Source of the DNA: Alicyclobacillus sp.
GTDB lineage: Bacteria; Bacillota; Bacilli; Alicyclobacillales; Alicyclobacillaceae
Length of the DNA: 64,000 nucleotides
Reading direction: 5' to 3'
Assembly: GCA_023511295.1 (NCBI GenBank)
Contig: JAIMBT010000007.1
Location: forward strand, 1 to 64,000
Shown here piece after piece: positions 26,677 through 36,255 of the stretch (its first letter is position 1; the number at the start of each line of letters is the position of its first letter). The position numbers and the translations under genes are program-made. The notes under the pieces are model-generated. The model had not been told where the DNA came from. It did not search any database and saw nothing but the letters and a program-made list of their open reading frames with translations.

Positions 26677-28740
26677 CTACACCGACGGCGGTGTCTCGAT
26701 ATCCTCAAGTAGCTGCCGGAGCGCCGCATACTTCGGGAGTAGCCAGAAGTCCGGATCTGCGACCAGTCTTGCGGCTTCGTCCCGAGCGACCTCCATGACC
26801 CGGAGGTCCGTCGTCAAATCGCCAACCGAAAACTCCGGGAGCCCGCTCTGGCGAACCCCCAGGAACTCGCCCGGCCCGCGCAGTTCAAGATCCCGCTCGG
26901 CAATGTAAAAACCGTCCTCCGACGCCGTCAAGGTCCGCAGACGCTCACCGCTCACGCCTTGCCGGGCATCCGACATCAGCACGCAGCAGCTCTCATAGGC
27001 GCCGCGACCCACGCGGCCCCGAAGCTGGTGCAACTGCGCGAGGCCAAATCGCTCGGCACCATAAATGACCATCAGCGTGGCATTCAGCACGTCGATGCCG
27101 ACCTCAATGACGGTCGTACTCACCAACACCGCAATCTCGCCAGCGGCGAAGGACCGCATGACGGCGTCCTTCTCCTGCCCGGGCATGCGCCCGTGCAGAA
27201 GACCGACGGAAAACCCGGCAAACGCGTCCCGCATGCGCGCTTCCAACTCGACGGCGGACGGTGCTCCCGTCGCACGGTCTCCCTCTCCCTCTCCTTCTTC
27301 AATCAGCGGGGCGACGACGTAAACCTGCCGGCCTGCCGCCAACACCTGCCGCGCGCGAAGGATGACCTTTGGCTCCTCCGAATACCCACAGATGACCGTC
27401 CGAATCGGCTTGCGCCCAGGCGGGCGTTCGTCGAGGACGGAGACGTCGAGATCCCCATAGAGGGCGAGCGCCAGTGTACGCGGAATCGGCGTGGCCGACA
27501 GCATCAGAACGTGCGCCCACCGCCCTTTGTCGCGCAACGCGTTGCGCTGCGACACGCCGAAGCGGTGTTGTTCGTCCGTCATCACCAACTCCAGTCTGGC
27601 GAAGCGGACGTCCGCCGTCAACAGCGCGTGTGTCCCAATCACCAGGTCCACGGATCCCGCGGCGAGGCGCCCCAAGATGGCCGCCCGTTCCTTCGCTGGC
27701 GTCCGTCCGGTGAGCAGCTCCACGCGCACGCCGAGCGTTTGTAACCGCCGGTGCGCTTCCCGGTGGTGTTGCTCCGCGAGGATCTCAGTCGGCGCCATGA
27801 ACGCGGTCTGCCCTCCCGCACGGGTCACAGCGTAGGCCGCCCACAGCGCGACCCACGTTTTCCCGGACCCGACGTCCCCTTGCAAGAGGCGCACCATCGG
27901 GCGGTCCCCGACCAGGTCGCTTGTGGTCTCTCGACACGCGCGCAACTGCGCATTCGTCAGCGGGAAGGGCAGCGAGGCGGTGAAGGTTTCGAACGCATCT
28001 TCCGGAACGGCCAGTTTCGGCCGCTGTTCACTGTGCGCCCGGCGTGCCCGTAGAGCCTGTAGCTGTAGTTGGAACAGGAAGAACTCCTCAAACGCCAGCC
28101 GCCGGTGCGCCTGTCGACGGTCTTCATCGCCGAGCGGCCGATGCATGGCGGCGACGGCGCGTCGATGCGACCACAGGCGGTACTTGTCCACCAATTCTCG
28201 CGGTAGGCGCTCGGACAACGCATGACCGTATCGAGCGAGTGCCTTGTCGATGATCTGTTGAATCTGGCTGGTCGACAACCCTTTCGTGCTTCGGTAAACC
28301 GGCACGAACGCCGCACCCTCGGCTCCGCCGAATTCTGTGTGGGAGACGACCAGGGTCCGACGGTCCGGATCATACCGGCCCGTGACGCGCAGCACGCGAC
28401 CGTCTCCGAGCCGTCCCCGCAGGTAGTGTTGGTTGAACCACATCGCGGTGACGAGGTGCCGATGGTCCACCCGCACCCGCGCTCGCAGGACCGACTTGCG
28501 CCCCCGCCAGCGCAGCTCAGGCGCGCCTTCGACGGTCGCCAGAACCGTCACCTGCGCTGGCTCGGTGACAGTTTCCAACGGGCGCGGACGCCGGTCCTCA
28601 AACCGGACTGGAAAGTAGTGCAGGAGGTCATCGACCGTGTAGATATCGAGTTCGGCCAGCAACCCCTGCTTCACGTGGCCGACGCCTGGGACCAAGGTCA
28701 CGGGAACCTGTTCCAGGTGCTCCGACGGTACCCCGTTCAA
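26677..28740 (-). CDS. recG: ATP-dependent DNA helicase RecG
   Basis: RecG remodels stalled replication forks and branched recombination intermediates. The 687-residue product has the N-terminal wedge/OB domain, Walker A GDVGSGKTWVAL, the Walker B box TDEQHRFGVSQR, motif III SATPIPRTLAL, and C-terminal QLRGRVGRG followed by the TRG-like region. TTG at 28740 with GGGAGGG seven bases upstream was chosen; it aligns with the family start. In the transcript it follows fakA; sdaAB/sdaAA, which separate them in B. subtilis, are missing. Confidence 0.96.
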   Translation of the reverse strand: MNGVPSEHLEQVPVTLVPGVGHVKQGLLAELDIYTVDDLLHYFPVRFEDRRPRPLETVTEPAQVTVLATVEGAPELRWRGRKSVLRARVRVDHRHLVTAMWFNQHYLRGRLGDGRVLRVTGRYDPDRRTLVVSHTEFGGAEGAAFVPVYRSTKGLSTSQIQQIIDKALARYGHALSERLPRELVDKYRLWSHRRAVAAMHRPLGDEDRRQAHRRLAFEEFFLFQLQLQALRARRAHSEQRPKLAVPEDAFETFTASLPFPLTNAQLRACRETTSDLVGDRPMVRLLQGDVGSGKTWVALWAAYAVTRAGGQTAFMAPTEILAEQHHREAHRRLQTLGVRVELLTGRTPAKERAAILGRLAAGSVDLVIGTHALLTADVRFARLELVMTDEQHRFGVSQRNALRDKGRWAHVLMLSATPIPRTLALALYGDLDVSVLDERPPGRKPIRTVICGYSEEPKVILRARQVLAAGRQVYVVAPLIEEGEGEGDRATGAPSAVELEARMRDAFAGFSVGLLHGRMPGQEKDAVMRSFAAGEIAVLVSTTVIEVGIDVLNATLMVIYGAERFGLAQLHQLRGRVGRGAYESCCVLMSDARQGVSGERLRTLTASEDGFYIAERDLELRGPGEFLGVRQSGLPEFSVGDLTTDLRVMEVARDEAARLVADPDFWLLPKYAALRQLLEDIETPPSV

Positions 28741-28821
28741 GCCACAGCCCTCCCGACTTCTCGATACACGCGCACAGTGCGACGGCCCCACTGATGCCAC
28801 CGCGAGCGTGCCTACTCGGGT

Positions 28822-30564
28822 TCACTCCAGCGACAGGAGGTAGTCGTAAATCGGTTGTCCACCGAAGCGCAACTCCACCGACAAACCCGGGTACTGCTCG
28901 ACCAACCGTTCCATCTCCAGCAATTCGTCTCGGCTCACGTCGTCGCCGTAGAGCGCGGTCAGCAGTTCCGCTTCGGGAAACCACATTGCGCGAAGCGCCG
29001 CCGCAACCGCTTCCAACCGCGTGTCGCACGCGGCGCGCAGATCCCCGCCAGCGAACGCCAGGTACTGGCCTGTGCGCACCGCCACGTCTTGGTACACGGT
29101 GTCGCGCGTCGCTCGCACGACAGAGCCAGAGACCGTAGCCGCCACGGCGCGCTCGAGGGCAACCCGATTCGCATCGGCGGTTCGATCCGGTCGAAAGGCA
29201 ACCGCCGCTGCCATACCCTGCAAGATGTCGGCTGTCTTCACCAAGTTGGCGCTGCCACCGAACACCGTTACCGCCTGCTCGGCGGCCATCCAGACATTCT
29301 TGTTGTTCGGCAGCAACACGACCTCCGTCGCTCCGGTCTCCGCCGCGACGGACCGCATCGCCTGCACCAATTCCTCTGTACTCGGGTTCATTGTCTGTCC
29401 ACCGCTCACCACGCGGTGTGCGCCGAGGCTCTGAAACGTCTCCTCGATGCCCTTCCCTACCGCGACGGCGACCAGCGCACACACCGGCGTCGTCGATTCG
29501 TTGTCTCCACGCGGACCGGCCGGCGATTGTGCAGCGGCCGACGCAGGTGAGGAACTGGCGGTCCCCGCATCGCCAATCGAATGGGATGTGCCGTGGATGG
29601 CCGTAAACTGCTCCGTCATGTTCTCGACCTTAATCTTCACCAGCGGACCGTACGTCAGGGCGTCTTCCAAGACTCGGCCGGGCCGGACCGTGTGCACATG
29701 AACCTTAACCAGGTTCCCAGCGCGAACCACCAACAAGGAGTCCCCGTACTGTGCGAGCCGTTCGCGCAACGCGCTTTCCGCTTCCGTCTGCTCCCCCGGC
29801 ACGCGAATCAACACTTCCGTACAATAGCCGAACTCCGATTCCGCTGGCGCGTGGGCATGGGCGTCCAGCTGTGCCAGTTGGGTAGAGGACAGGACACGGG
29901 CGCCGTGGTCATCCTTCGCCGCCTCGTCCAATGTCTCCGCTGCATCGCCGCGCAGCCACGATAGCCACCCCGCCAGTAACGTGACGAATCCCTGTCCCCC
30001 CGAATCGACCACCCCGGCCTGCCGCAGCACCGGCAACTGAGCGGGCGTGTTGTCGAGTGCGGCCTGTGCCGCTTCCACAACACCCGCGAGCCACTCCGCC
30101 AAAGCCTGTCCAGGTTTCGCGCGCTTGCGGCCAGCCATCGCCGCTTCCCGTGCCACCGTCAAAATGGTGCCCTCGACCGGCTTCGAGACGGCTTGGTAGG
30201 CAATCGTCACGCCTTCCTGCAAGGCGTTCGCAAACAATACGGCATCCAGCTCCCGCCGCGCCGGACAAGTTCGGGAGAAGCCGCGAAGCAACTGCGACAG
30301 AATGACGCCGGAATTGCCGCGTGCGCCCATCAGCAGGCCTTCGGCGAGTGCTCTCGCCGCAGACTTGACGTCCACGTGCGGTTCGGCATCCATTTGTTGC
30401 AGGCCTGCGCCCAGAGAGAGCGCCATGTTCGTCCCCGTATCCCCATCCGGTACCGGAAACACGTTGAGCGCGTTGATGCTCGGCACTGCACGGCTGAGCA
30501 ATGCGTGGCCAGCCCTCATCATGTCGGAAAACTGCCGCGCATCCAGCGAGACGTGAGCAGACAT
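28822..30564 (-). CDS. fakA: Fatty acid kinase catalytic subunit FakA (YloV, DAK2 family)
   Basis: Phosphorylates fatty acids held by FakB/DegV proteins; the product feeds PlsX/PlsY. The 580-residue product has the N-terminal DhaL domain with the metal/ATP-binding FPVPDGDTGTNMALSL and GARGNSGVILSQLLRGF, a middle domain, and a C-terminal DegV-like domain. A Ser/Ala/Pro-rich linker lies near residues 330-350. Strong AAAGGAGG site. It is co-transcribed with yloU. The FakB partner is not in the window. Confidence 0.92.
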   Translation of the reverse strand: MSAHVSLDARQFSDMMRAGHALLSRAVPSINALNVFPVPDGDTGTNMALSLGAGLQQMDAEPHVDVKSAARALAEGLLMGARGNSGVILSQLLRGFSRTCPARRELDAVLFANALQEGVTIAYQAVSKPVEGTILTVAREAAMAGRKRAKPGQALAEWLAGVVEAAQAALDNTPAQLPVLRQAGVVDSGGQGFVTLLAGWLSWLRGDAAETLDEAAKDDHGARVLSSTQLAQLDAHAHAPAESEFGYCTEVLIRVPGEQTEAESALRERLAQYGDSLLVVRAGNLVKVHVHTVRPGRVLEDALTYGPLVKIKVENMTEQFTAIHGTSHSIGDAGTASSSPASAAAQSPAGPRGDNESTTPVCALVAVAVGKGIEETFQSLGAHRVVSGGQTMNPSTEELVQAMRSVAAETGATEVVLLPNNKNVWMAAEQAVTVFGGSANLVKTADILQGMAAAVAFRPDRTADANRVALERAVAATVSGSVVRATRDTVYQDVAVRTGQYLAFAGGDLRAACDTRLEAVAAALRAMWFPEAELLTALYGDDVSRDELLEMERLVEQYPGLSVELRFGGQPIYDYLLSLE

Positions 30565-30632
30565 GCCCTGCCTCCTTTATCATCAATCCATGCTGTCACA
30601 GGCACGTGTCCCAGCCTCGACGCCAGAACGGG

Positions 30633-30998
30633 TCACGGATGATCTGTCACCCGGACGCCTTGCACGAAGATGTTCACCCTTTGGACTTCAATCCCGGTCG
30701 ACGTGGCCAGCACGTAGCGAACTTTGTCGCGGACGTTCTGCGCAACCTCATAGATGTTCGTTCCGTAACTCACGATGATGTACAAATCCACCACAACTTC
30801 GTCGTCGCTGATGTGAACCTCCACGCCGCGCCCGGGGTTCTCCCGACCGAGCAACTCCTGCAGGCTGTCCTTCACCTGCTTGCGCGAGGCCATCCCGACC
30901 AGGCCGTAACAGTCCATGGCGGCAAAGCCGCAAATCGTCGATATGACCTCTTCGTCTATGACCACATGGCCTAATGGCGTGTCCAACGTCTTCGGCAT
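30633..30998 (-). CDS. yloU: Asp23/Gls24 family envelope stress protein (YloU)
   Basis: A 121-residue Asp23-like protein; family members are abundant, membrane-proximal and linked to cell-wall stress. Motifs: TPLGHVVIDEEVISTICGFA, EVHISDDEVVVDLYIIVSYG and VNIFVQGVRV. ATG at 30998 follows AGGGGGTG. Placement between rpmB (divergent) and fakA is standard. A possible promoter on the minus strand has TATAGT at 31036-31041 with a weak -35. Confidence 0.93.
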   Translation of the reverse strand: MPKTLDTPLGHVVIDEEVISTICGFAAMDCYGLVGMASRKQVKDSLQELLGRENPGRGVEVHISDDEVVVDLYIIVSYGTNIYEVAQNVRDKVRYVLATSTGIEVQRVNIFVQGVRVTDHP

Positions 30999-31115
30999 CC
31001 GGGCACCCCCTGCATGGCTGCGTTCTACCAATAGTACTATACCATCGGAATCCGCCAAAATCAGCCTTCCTACGCCGGGTTGCGGCGGGCCGGGAACCGA
31101 TGCCACCCCCACGAG

Positions 31116-31145
31116 TTGCGCAGTTGGGCGGGGGCATGGTAAACT
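31116..31145 (+). promoter_or_regulatory. rpmB promoter candidate
   Basis: TTGCGC (31116-31121) and TAAACT (31140-31145) with an 18-base spacer, about 70 bases before rpmB. The only reasonable sigma-A match on the plus strand in this divergent gap. Confidence 0.5.
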
Positions 31146-31217
31146 AGACGGGTCAGCCTTCTCCAGCCGACGACCACCATCGGGAACGGCGGAGGGCACA
31201 GAAGGGGGTGCGGCGAA

Positions 31218-31409
31218 ATGGCAAAGCGCTGTGATGTGTGCGGAAAACAGCCGCAAACCGGCAACCTTGTGAGCCACGCTGAAAACAAGACGCGGCGCCG
31301 TTGGCTTCCGAACCTACAGCCAGTGCGCGTGAACGTGAACGGAACGGTCAAGCGTCTGCGCGTGTGCACCCGGTGTTTGAAAGCGGGCAAGGTCCAACGG
31401 GCTGTCTGA
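31218..31409 (+). CDS. rpmB: 50S ribosomal protein L28
   Basis: A 63-residue zinc-type L28 beginning [21 protein letters not shown]; the CxxC pairs CDVC and CTRC bind zinc. The [17 protein letters not shown] segment is diagnostic. Good site (GGGGGTG) nine bases upstream. Divergent from yloU, and followed by its own terminator, as in Bacillus. Confidence 0.98.
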   Translation: MAKRCDVCGKQPQTGNLVSHAENKTRRRWLPNLQPVRVNVNGTVKRLRVCTRCLKAGKVQRAV

Positions 31410-31445
31410 CCAGGGCTTCCGGCCCGCAATGCGTCGAATCCATTG

Positions 31446-31480
31446 AAAAAGAGCACCCGGTTGACCGAGGTGCTTTTTTC
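31446..31480 (+). terminator. rpmB intrinsic terminator
   Basis: CACCCGGT/ACCGAGGTG forms a hairpin with one bulge, flanked by A5 on the left and T6 (31474-31479) on the right. It can work on both strands, ending rpmB on plus and the spoVM transcript on minus. Confidence 0.9.
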
Positions 31481-31698
31481 GTGTTTGGGAGGTATGCGGC
31501 GGCGCATGCCCACACCAGCCTGCCAGTCGGCGACAACCACAAGCTCGCCGGGCGGCGGCAAAGGCATGCGCCCAGCCCTCGTTCCGGATGGTTTTGCAAA
31601 TGGTCGGGCAATCCGGGCGGCGCTTCCCAGGCGCGTGCACCGTGCGGAAGCTGCAATGCACGCCGCCAGACGTCTCCGCTCACCGCACAGACGCGGGT

Positions 31699-31779
31699 TC
31701 AGTCCTTGGCAAACACACCGATGCATGCCTTGACAATCCCACCGAGAAACTTTGGCAATTTGATGGTATAGAATTTCAA
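31699..31779 (-). CDS. spoVM: Stage V sporulation protein M (SpoVM)
   Basis: A 26-residue amphipathic peptide that recognises the positively curved forespore membrane and anchors SpoIVA at the start of spore-coat assembly. The predicted product begins KFYTIKLPKFLGGIVKA after the initiator and ends VFAKD, nearly identical to B. subtilis SpoVM over the first 17 residues, including Pro9. It uses a TTG start, with GGGAGGG nine bases upstream. It lies between rpe and rpmB; thiN, present there in B. subtilis, is absent. It shows the organism forms endospores. Confidence 0.95.
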   Translation of the reverse strand: MKFYTIKLPKFLGGIVKACIGVFAKD

Positions 31780-31900
31780 TCACGGTCCCTCCCTGTAGGT
31801 GAACGCAATCCGCCATTGCCTTCTCCATGCGCCTGAACGGTATCTATATATATTCCTACAGCCTTGGGCCGTGAATCATTCCACAGATTTCGACCGAACC

Positions 31901-32569
31901 TCACACGGTGCGCGAAGCCCTCTGCCGCAAGCGCTCAACCGCAGCCTCGACGCGCTCCGCGCCAAAGATCGACGACCCGCCGACGAACACGTCTGCTCCT
32001 GCACGCGCCAACTCGCCAATGGTGTCCTCGTTCACCCCGCCGTCCACTTCGACGTGGGTAGGCGCTCCGCCGACACCGTCCAACCACGCCCGCAGGTCCC
32101 GGACCTTCTCCGTCATCTCGGGCAGAAAGGCTTGGCCACCGAAGCCGGGGTTCACCGTCATGACCAACACCAAGTCCACGAGATGGTGCACATACCGAAT
32201 ATCCCGCCACCCCGTCGCAGGGTTCAACGCCACACCTGCCGGCAACCCCAGGTCCCGTATCAGGCTGATGGCGCGGTGGAGGTGTGGGGTCGCCTCCACG
32301 TGAACTGTGATGCGGCTCGCGCCCGCCCTCGCAAAGGACTCAACCCACTGTTCGGGCCGTTCCACCATGAGGTGAACGTCCAAGACACAGTTGAAGCGGC
32401 GCCGCAGCGCGGACACAATGCTTGGGCCCATGGAGAGGTTGGGCACGAAATGGCCGTCCATGACGTCGACGTGAATCCAGTCGGCACCCGCTTGCAGGAC
32501 CTCTTCCACGTCGTGGGCGAGTTGGCCAAAGTCTGCAGCCAGGATGGATGCAGCGAGGATGGGTTTCAA
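31901..32569 (-). CDS. rpe: Ribulose-phosphate 3-epimerase
   Basis: Interconverts ribulose-5-phosphate and xylulose-5-phosphate in the pentose phosphate pathway. The 222-residue TIM barrel shows IHVDVMDGHFVPN, DVHLMVERP, MTVNPGFGGQAF and EVDGGVN with the catalytic Asp pair and metal-binding His residues. TTG start; its first bases overlap the rsgA stop and GGAGGTG lies eight bases upstream. Last housekeeping gene before spoVM. Confidence 0.97.
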   Translation of the reverse strand: MKPILAASILAADFGQLAHDVEEVLQAGADWIHVDVMDGHFVPNLSMGPSIVSALRRRFNCVLDVHLMVERPEQWVESFARAGASRITVHVEATPHLHRAISLIRDLGLPAGVALNPATGWRDIRYVHHLVDLVLVMTVNPGFGGQAFLPEMTEKVRDLRAWLDGVGGAPTHVEVDGGVNEDTIGELARAGADVFVGGSSIFGAERVEAAVERLRQRASRTV

Positions 32570-33441
32570 TACCGCGACACCTCCCGACGGCGAATCTCTT
32601 GGTAGAGCAAGCGGTAGCTATCGTAGCGGGAAGCAGCCAGGCGGCCATCCACCGCCGCCTGCTTCACGGCGCACGCGTCTTCCTCGATATGGAGACAACC
32701 GCGGTACGCGCACGCGGGATCGAATGCGCCGAATTCCGGGAAGTATCGACGCAGGTCGGTGGAGTCGACCTCCACCTGCAGTTGACTGAACCCGGCAGCG
32801 TCCGCGATGAACGTACCGGGGGCGACCTGGAACAACTCCGTGTGACGCGTGGTATGGCGGCCTCGCCCAATCTTCTCGCTCACTTCGCCCATTCGCAGGC
32901 CGAGTTCCGGCGCAAACGCGTTCCCGAGGGAGGACTTCCCGGCGCCGGACGGTCCAACGAACACCGCCACGTGGCCCGAGACCGCCGCCTTCACGGCGTC
33001 CACTCCGCGTCCCGTTCGGACGGACACCGGAATGATCTCGATACCGGCTTGGCGGTAGGGATGGCACGTCTCGTCCACCACCGCGTCGTCGACGAGGTCA
33101 CACTTCGTCAGCGCAATCGTCTGCAGGACCCCGGCAGCCGCCGTCGCCACCAGCGCCTTGTCCAACAGGTAGCGCTGAAAATCCGGCTGTGCAATCGAAA
33201 ACACGAGCACAGCCATGGTGACGTTGGCGACGGGCGGCCGCGTCAACTCAGACACACGTGGCAGTACGTCTTCGACGACCCCTTCTCCCGCCCCCGTCTC
33301 GCGGTACGCCACGCGGTCACCCACCAAGATCTTCAGACCGCGCTTGCGCAGTAGTCCGCGGGCGCGGCAGGTGATCTGCACCTCGCCGTCCGCAACGTCG
33401 TAGAATCCGGCCAAAACCCGAACCACCACGCCGGTTGGCAT
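32566..33441 (-). CDS. rsgA: Ribosome small subunit-dependent GTPase A (RsgA)
   Basis: A circularly permuted GTPase that checks the 30S decoding centre late in assembly. The 291-residue product has an N-terminal OB fold, then G motifs in permuted order: TKCD (G4), GPSGAGKSSLGNAF (G1), and DAAGF (G3), plus the C-terminal zinc site CAYRGCLHIEEDAC. Start ATG 19 bases after prkC. The prkC-rsgA-rpe order is conserved in Bacilli. Confidence 0.97.
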   Translation of the reverse strand: MPTGVVVRVLAGFYDVADGEVQITCRARGLLRKRGLKILVGDRVAYRETGAGEGVVEDVLPRVSELTRPPVANVTMAVLVFSIAQPDFQRYLLDKALVATAAAGVLQTIALTKCDLVDDAVVDETCHPYRQAGIEIIPVSVRTGRGVDAVKAAVSGHVAVFVGPSGAGKSSLGNAFAPELGLRMGEVSEKIGRGRHTTRHTELFQVAPGTFIADAAGFSQLQVEVDSTDLRRYFPEFGAFDPACAYRGCLHIEEDACAVKQAAVDGRLAASRYDSYRLLYQEIRRREVSRY

Positions 33442-33460
33442 GGATGCTCACCCCGTTTTG

Positions 33461-35479
33461 TCAGTTGCTGTAGGGAACCGGGTAGTTCTGCTCGAGCTGT
33501 CCATCTTCGTACACCAACACCTGTCCTGGCTGGTCTGGAGTGACGACCAACGTCACGGCCCACGAGGTGGTGCCGTGAATCACCTGGTCCACGGCGACGG
33601 CACGCGTGCTTTCAGCGTCCGACTTGAAGATCTGCACGTGGATCCGCTTGCCATCTGGATCGTTCACCTGGACTTCAATCGTCTTCGGTTCACTGTCTCC
33701 CATGGCCGTCCCTTGGCCCGTCGTGTTCGACGACCCGCCGGCGGCCGGTCCGGTTCCCGAGCCGGTAGTGTTGTTCGCCGCACCGCCCGGCACACCGCCG
33801 CCTTCTCCGCTGTTGTTCGCGACCCACAGGCCGATGGGCGTCCCCGCGGGCACACGGTCACCGGCTACGTACGGAGCCGTCTTGTACACCGTTTGGTCCG
33901 GAGCCGGGTACGGCCCGTAGGTGACCTGTCCCTCGACCAAGTTCGCCTGTTTGAGCGCCGCCACCGCCTGGTCAAGGGTCAACCCGACCAACGTCGGCAC
34001 GGTGACCATCTGGCCCTGACTCACCTGCAAGGTGATCTGCGTCGTCGGGGTCAGCGGCGTTCCCGGCGCCGGGTCGGTCTGCACCACCTCACCTGCCGGC
34101 AGGCTGCTGTTCGTCACCGGCTGCTCTGTCACCTGGGACTTCACGTCCACACCGAGGTTCTGCAGGGTCTGAACTGCCTCCGTGACCGGCACGTCGGTGA
34201 GGTTTGGCATCAAGTTCTGCTGGGGCCCTTTACTGACCCACAGCGTGATGGTGCGACCCGGTTTGACCTCTGTCGGCCCTTCCGGACTCTGGTCGTACAC
34301 CGTCCCCGCCGGTTTGCTGTTCACCGCCTGCTTCTCCACGATGTCGTTGAAGCCGGCATTGTGCAATTTCGCGACCGCCGTCTGAACCGTCTCCCCGGTG
34401 ACGTTCGGCAGTTGCAGGTTCGGTGTCTGAATGGAGTCCATCACAATGTAGTACGCAGCGGCCGCACCGACACCAATCACGACCAGGGTCACGCCAGTCC
34501 AGACCAGCGGCATCCACCAGCGCCGCTTCTTGCGCGGCCCATCCCCACCGCTCTTCCCGGAGCCCGACTCCTCGACGGCGCGTAGCCCTCCCACCGCGGG
34601 TATGGCAATCGTCTCATCGAGCGGCTGCCGTGGTTTCATATACTTCGGGACGTCTGGATGGAGCAGCGCCGTTTGCAGGTCCGCCTTCAGCGCGGCCATA
34701 TCCGGGTAGCGATCTGCCGGAGACTTGGCCAGACAACGCAGGATGATGTTCTCCACACTCTGCGGAATGCGCGGATTCCACTCCCGCGGGTCGACGAAGT
34801 CGTCACGCAGGTGTTTCAGCGCGATACTGACCGGCGAATCGCCGGAAAACGGCAGCCGCTTCGTCAACATCTCGTACATGACAACCCCGAGCGAATAGAT
34901 GTCGCTCTTGGCGTCCGTCGCAGCCCCCCGGGCTTGCTCCGGCGAAAAGTAGTGAACCGAACCGAGAACTGGGTCCTCGGGGTGGTGGGTGATGGTGTTC
35001 CCCGTAATGGCTCGCGCGATCCCGAAATCCGTGACCTTGACTTGGCCGCTCGACGTCAACAGGATGTTGTGCGGCTTGATGTCGCGGTGCACGATGTGTC
35101 GCGTGTGCGCCTGTTCCAACGCATCGCAGATCTGTTCCGTGATGGCGACCGCCTCGTCGACCGGCAGCGGCCCGCGCTCGCGGATGACATCCTTTAACGT
35201 GGGCCCATCCACGTACTCCATCACAATATAGTACTCGTTGTGCTCCGTGACACCCACATCGTACAAGTTGACGATGTTGGGGTGAGAGAGACTCGCGGCC
35301 GATTGAGCCTCTCGGCGGAAGCGACGGATGAATTCCTCATCGCCCGCAAACTGAGAGCGGAGCATCTTCACCGCCACCTGCCGACCCAACATCGTGTCGA
35401 CGGCCCGATACACCACCGCCATGCCGCCGCCGCCAATCTGTTCCTGGAGATCATACCGTCCGCCCAAGAGGTGCGTCAT
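33461..35479 (-). CDS. prkC: Serine/threonine protein kinase PrkC with PASTA repeats
   Basis: A membrane kinase sensing muropeptides/lipid II; it controls cell-wall homeostasis and spore germination. The 672-residue product has a cytoplasmic kinase domain (GGGGMAVVYRA, VAVKML, HRDIKPHNILL, DFGIAR), a juxtamembrane linker, one membrane helix (near residues 325-350) and three PASTA repeats (LPNVTGETVQTAV, MPNLTDVPVTEAV, VPTLVGLTLDQAV). A Gly/Asn/Thr-rich linker and a C-terminal beta domain follow. Its ATG overlaps the prpC stop by four bases. Confidence 0.97.
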   Translation of the reverse strand: MTHLLGGRYDLQEQIGGGGMAVVYRAVDTMLGRQVAVKMLRSQFAGDEEFIRRFRREAQSAASLSHPNIVNLYDVGVTEHNEYYIVMEYVDGPTLKDVIRERGPLPVDEAVAITEQICDALEQAHTRHIVHRDIKPHNILLTSSGQVKVTDFGIARAITGNTITHHPEDPVLGSVHYFSPEQARGAATDAKSDIYSLGVVMYEMLTKRLPFSGDSPVSIALKHLRDDFVDPREWNPRIPQSVENIILRCLAKSPADRYPDMAALKADLQTALLHPDVPKYMKPRQPLDETIAIPAVGGLRAVEESGSGKSGGDGPRKKRRWWMPLVWTGVTLVVIGVGAAAAYYIVMDSIQTPNLQLPNVTGETVQTAVAKLHNAGFNDIVEKQAVNSKPAGTVYDQSPEGPTEVKPGRTITLWVSKGPQQNLMPNLTDVPVTEAVQTLQNLGVDVKSQVTEQPVTNSSLPAGEVVQTDPAPGTPLTPTTQITLQVSQGQMVTVPTLVGLTLDQAVAALKQANLVEGQVTYGPYPAPDQTVYKTAPYVAGDRVPAGTPIGLWVANNSGEGGGVPGGAANNTTGSGTGPAAGGSSNTTGQGTAMGDSEPKTIEVQVNDPDGKRIHVQIFKSDAESTRAVAVDQVIHGTTSWAVTLVVTPDQPGQVLVYEDGQLEQNYPVPYSN

Positions 35480-36255
35480 GAACCACTGATCTCCTTTCCG
35501 CAAGCCGCCAGCACGAGCGTAATGTTGTCCTGCCCGCCGCGTTCAAGCGCGAGACCGAGCAGAAGATCCGCCGCTTCGCCCAGGACCTCCTCCGTCCATC
35601 CCCGCTGCGACTGAGCGATGGAGCCGAGGTGGGCCTCCAACTCGCGTGTGGGGACGAGGTTGGTGAGGCCGTCCGTGCACAGCAGCAACAGGTCGTCCGT
35701 CCACCAAGCGATGCGCTCGACGTCCGGCTCACTGACGGGAGCGGTTCCCAGTGAGCGCGTGACGATGTTTCTCTGTGGGTGGTGCTCGGCCTCCGCTTCC
35801 GTAATCTGCCCCCGGCGCACCAGTTCGGCGACCAGGGAGTGATCCCGCGTCAACTGTTCCAAGCGGCCATCGTGCAACCGGTAGGCGCGGCTGTCTCCAA
35901 TGTGTGCGAGGAACAGTTGGGATGGGTGCAGCAGCGCCGCAACCAAGGTCGTCCCCATCCCGAGCAGGTCGACGTTCTGTCGGGCGGCTTCCCAGATTTC
36001 CCCATTCGCCCGTTGGACTGCGTGGCGCAGAACCGTCTCCAGATCTACGTCCGCTGGGTCCGCCTGTTGAAGGTTCTCCAGGATGTCCTCGGAAACCGCT
36101 GATGCGGCCATTCGACTGGCCACTTCACCCGCAGACGCCCCACCCATCCCATCTGCGACGACCAACAAGGTCCACGGGCGATACTCGTGAACCGCATAAC
36201 TGTCTTCATTCATTGGACGCACGAGGCCAATGTGTGATCTGGCGGCATACAGCAC
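35476..36255 (-). CDS. prpC: PP2C-type protein phosphatase PrpC
   Basis: Dephosphorylates PrkC and its targets. The 259-residue PPM phosphatase has the metal-binding residues in VRPMNEDSY, VVADGMGGASAGEVAS and GDSRAYRL, and the C-terminal GGQDNITLVL. GTG at 36255, with GAGGTGG upstream, aligns exactly with Bacillus PrpC (xLxAxxxxGxxRxxNED); longer in-frame starts would add an unrelated basic tail. Coupled to prkC. Confidence 0.96.
   Translation of the reverse strand: MLYAARSHIGLVRPMNEDSYAVHEYRPWTLLVVADGMGGASAGEVASRMAASAVSEDILENLQQADPADVDLETVLRHAVQRANGEIWEAARQNVDLLGMGTTLVAALLHPSQLFLAHIGDSRAYRLHDGRLEQLTRDHSLVAELVRRGQITEAEAEHHPQRNIVTRSLGTAPVSEPDVERIAWWTDDLLLLCTDGLTNLVPTRELEAHLGSIAQSQRGWTEEVLGEAADLLLGLALERGGQDNITLVLAACGKEISGS

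Noticed and set aside
31481-31698. Remnant of thiN between rpmB and spoVM
   Set aside because: In B. subtilis thiN lies between rpe and spoVM, but no frame on either strand here resembles thiamine pyrophosphokinase.
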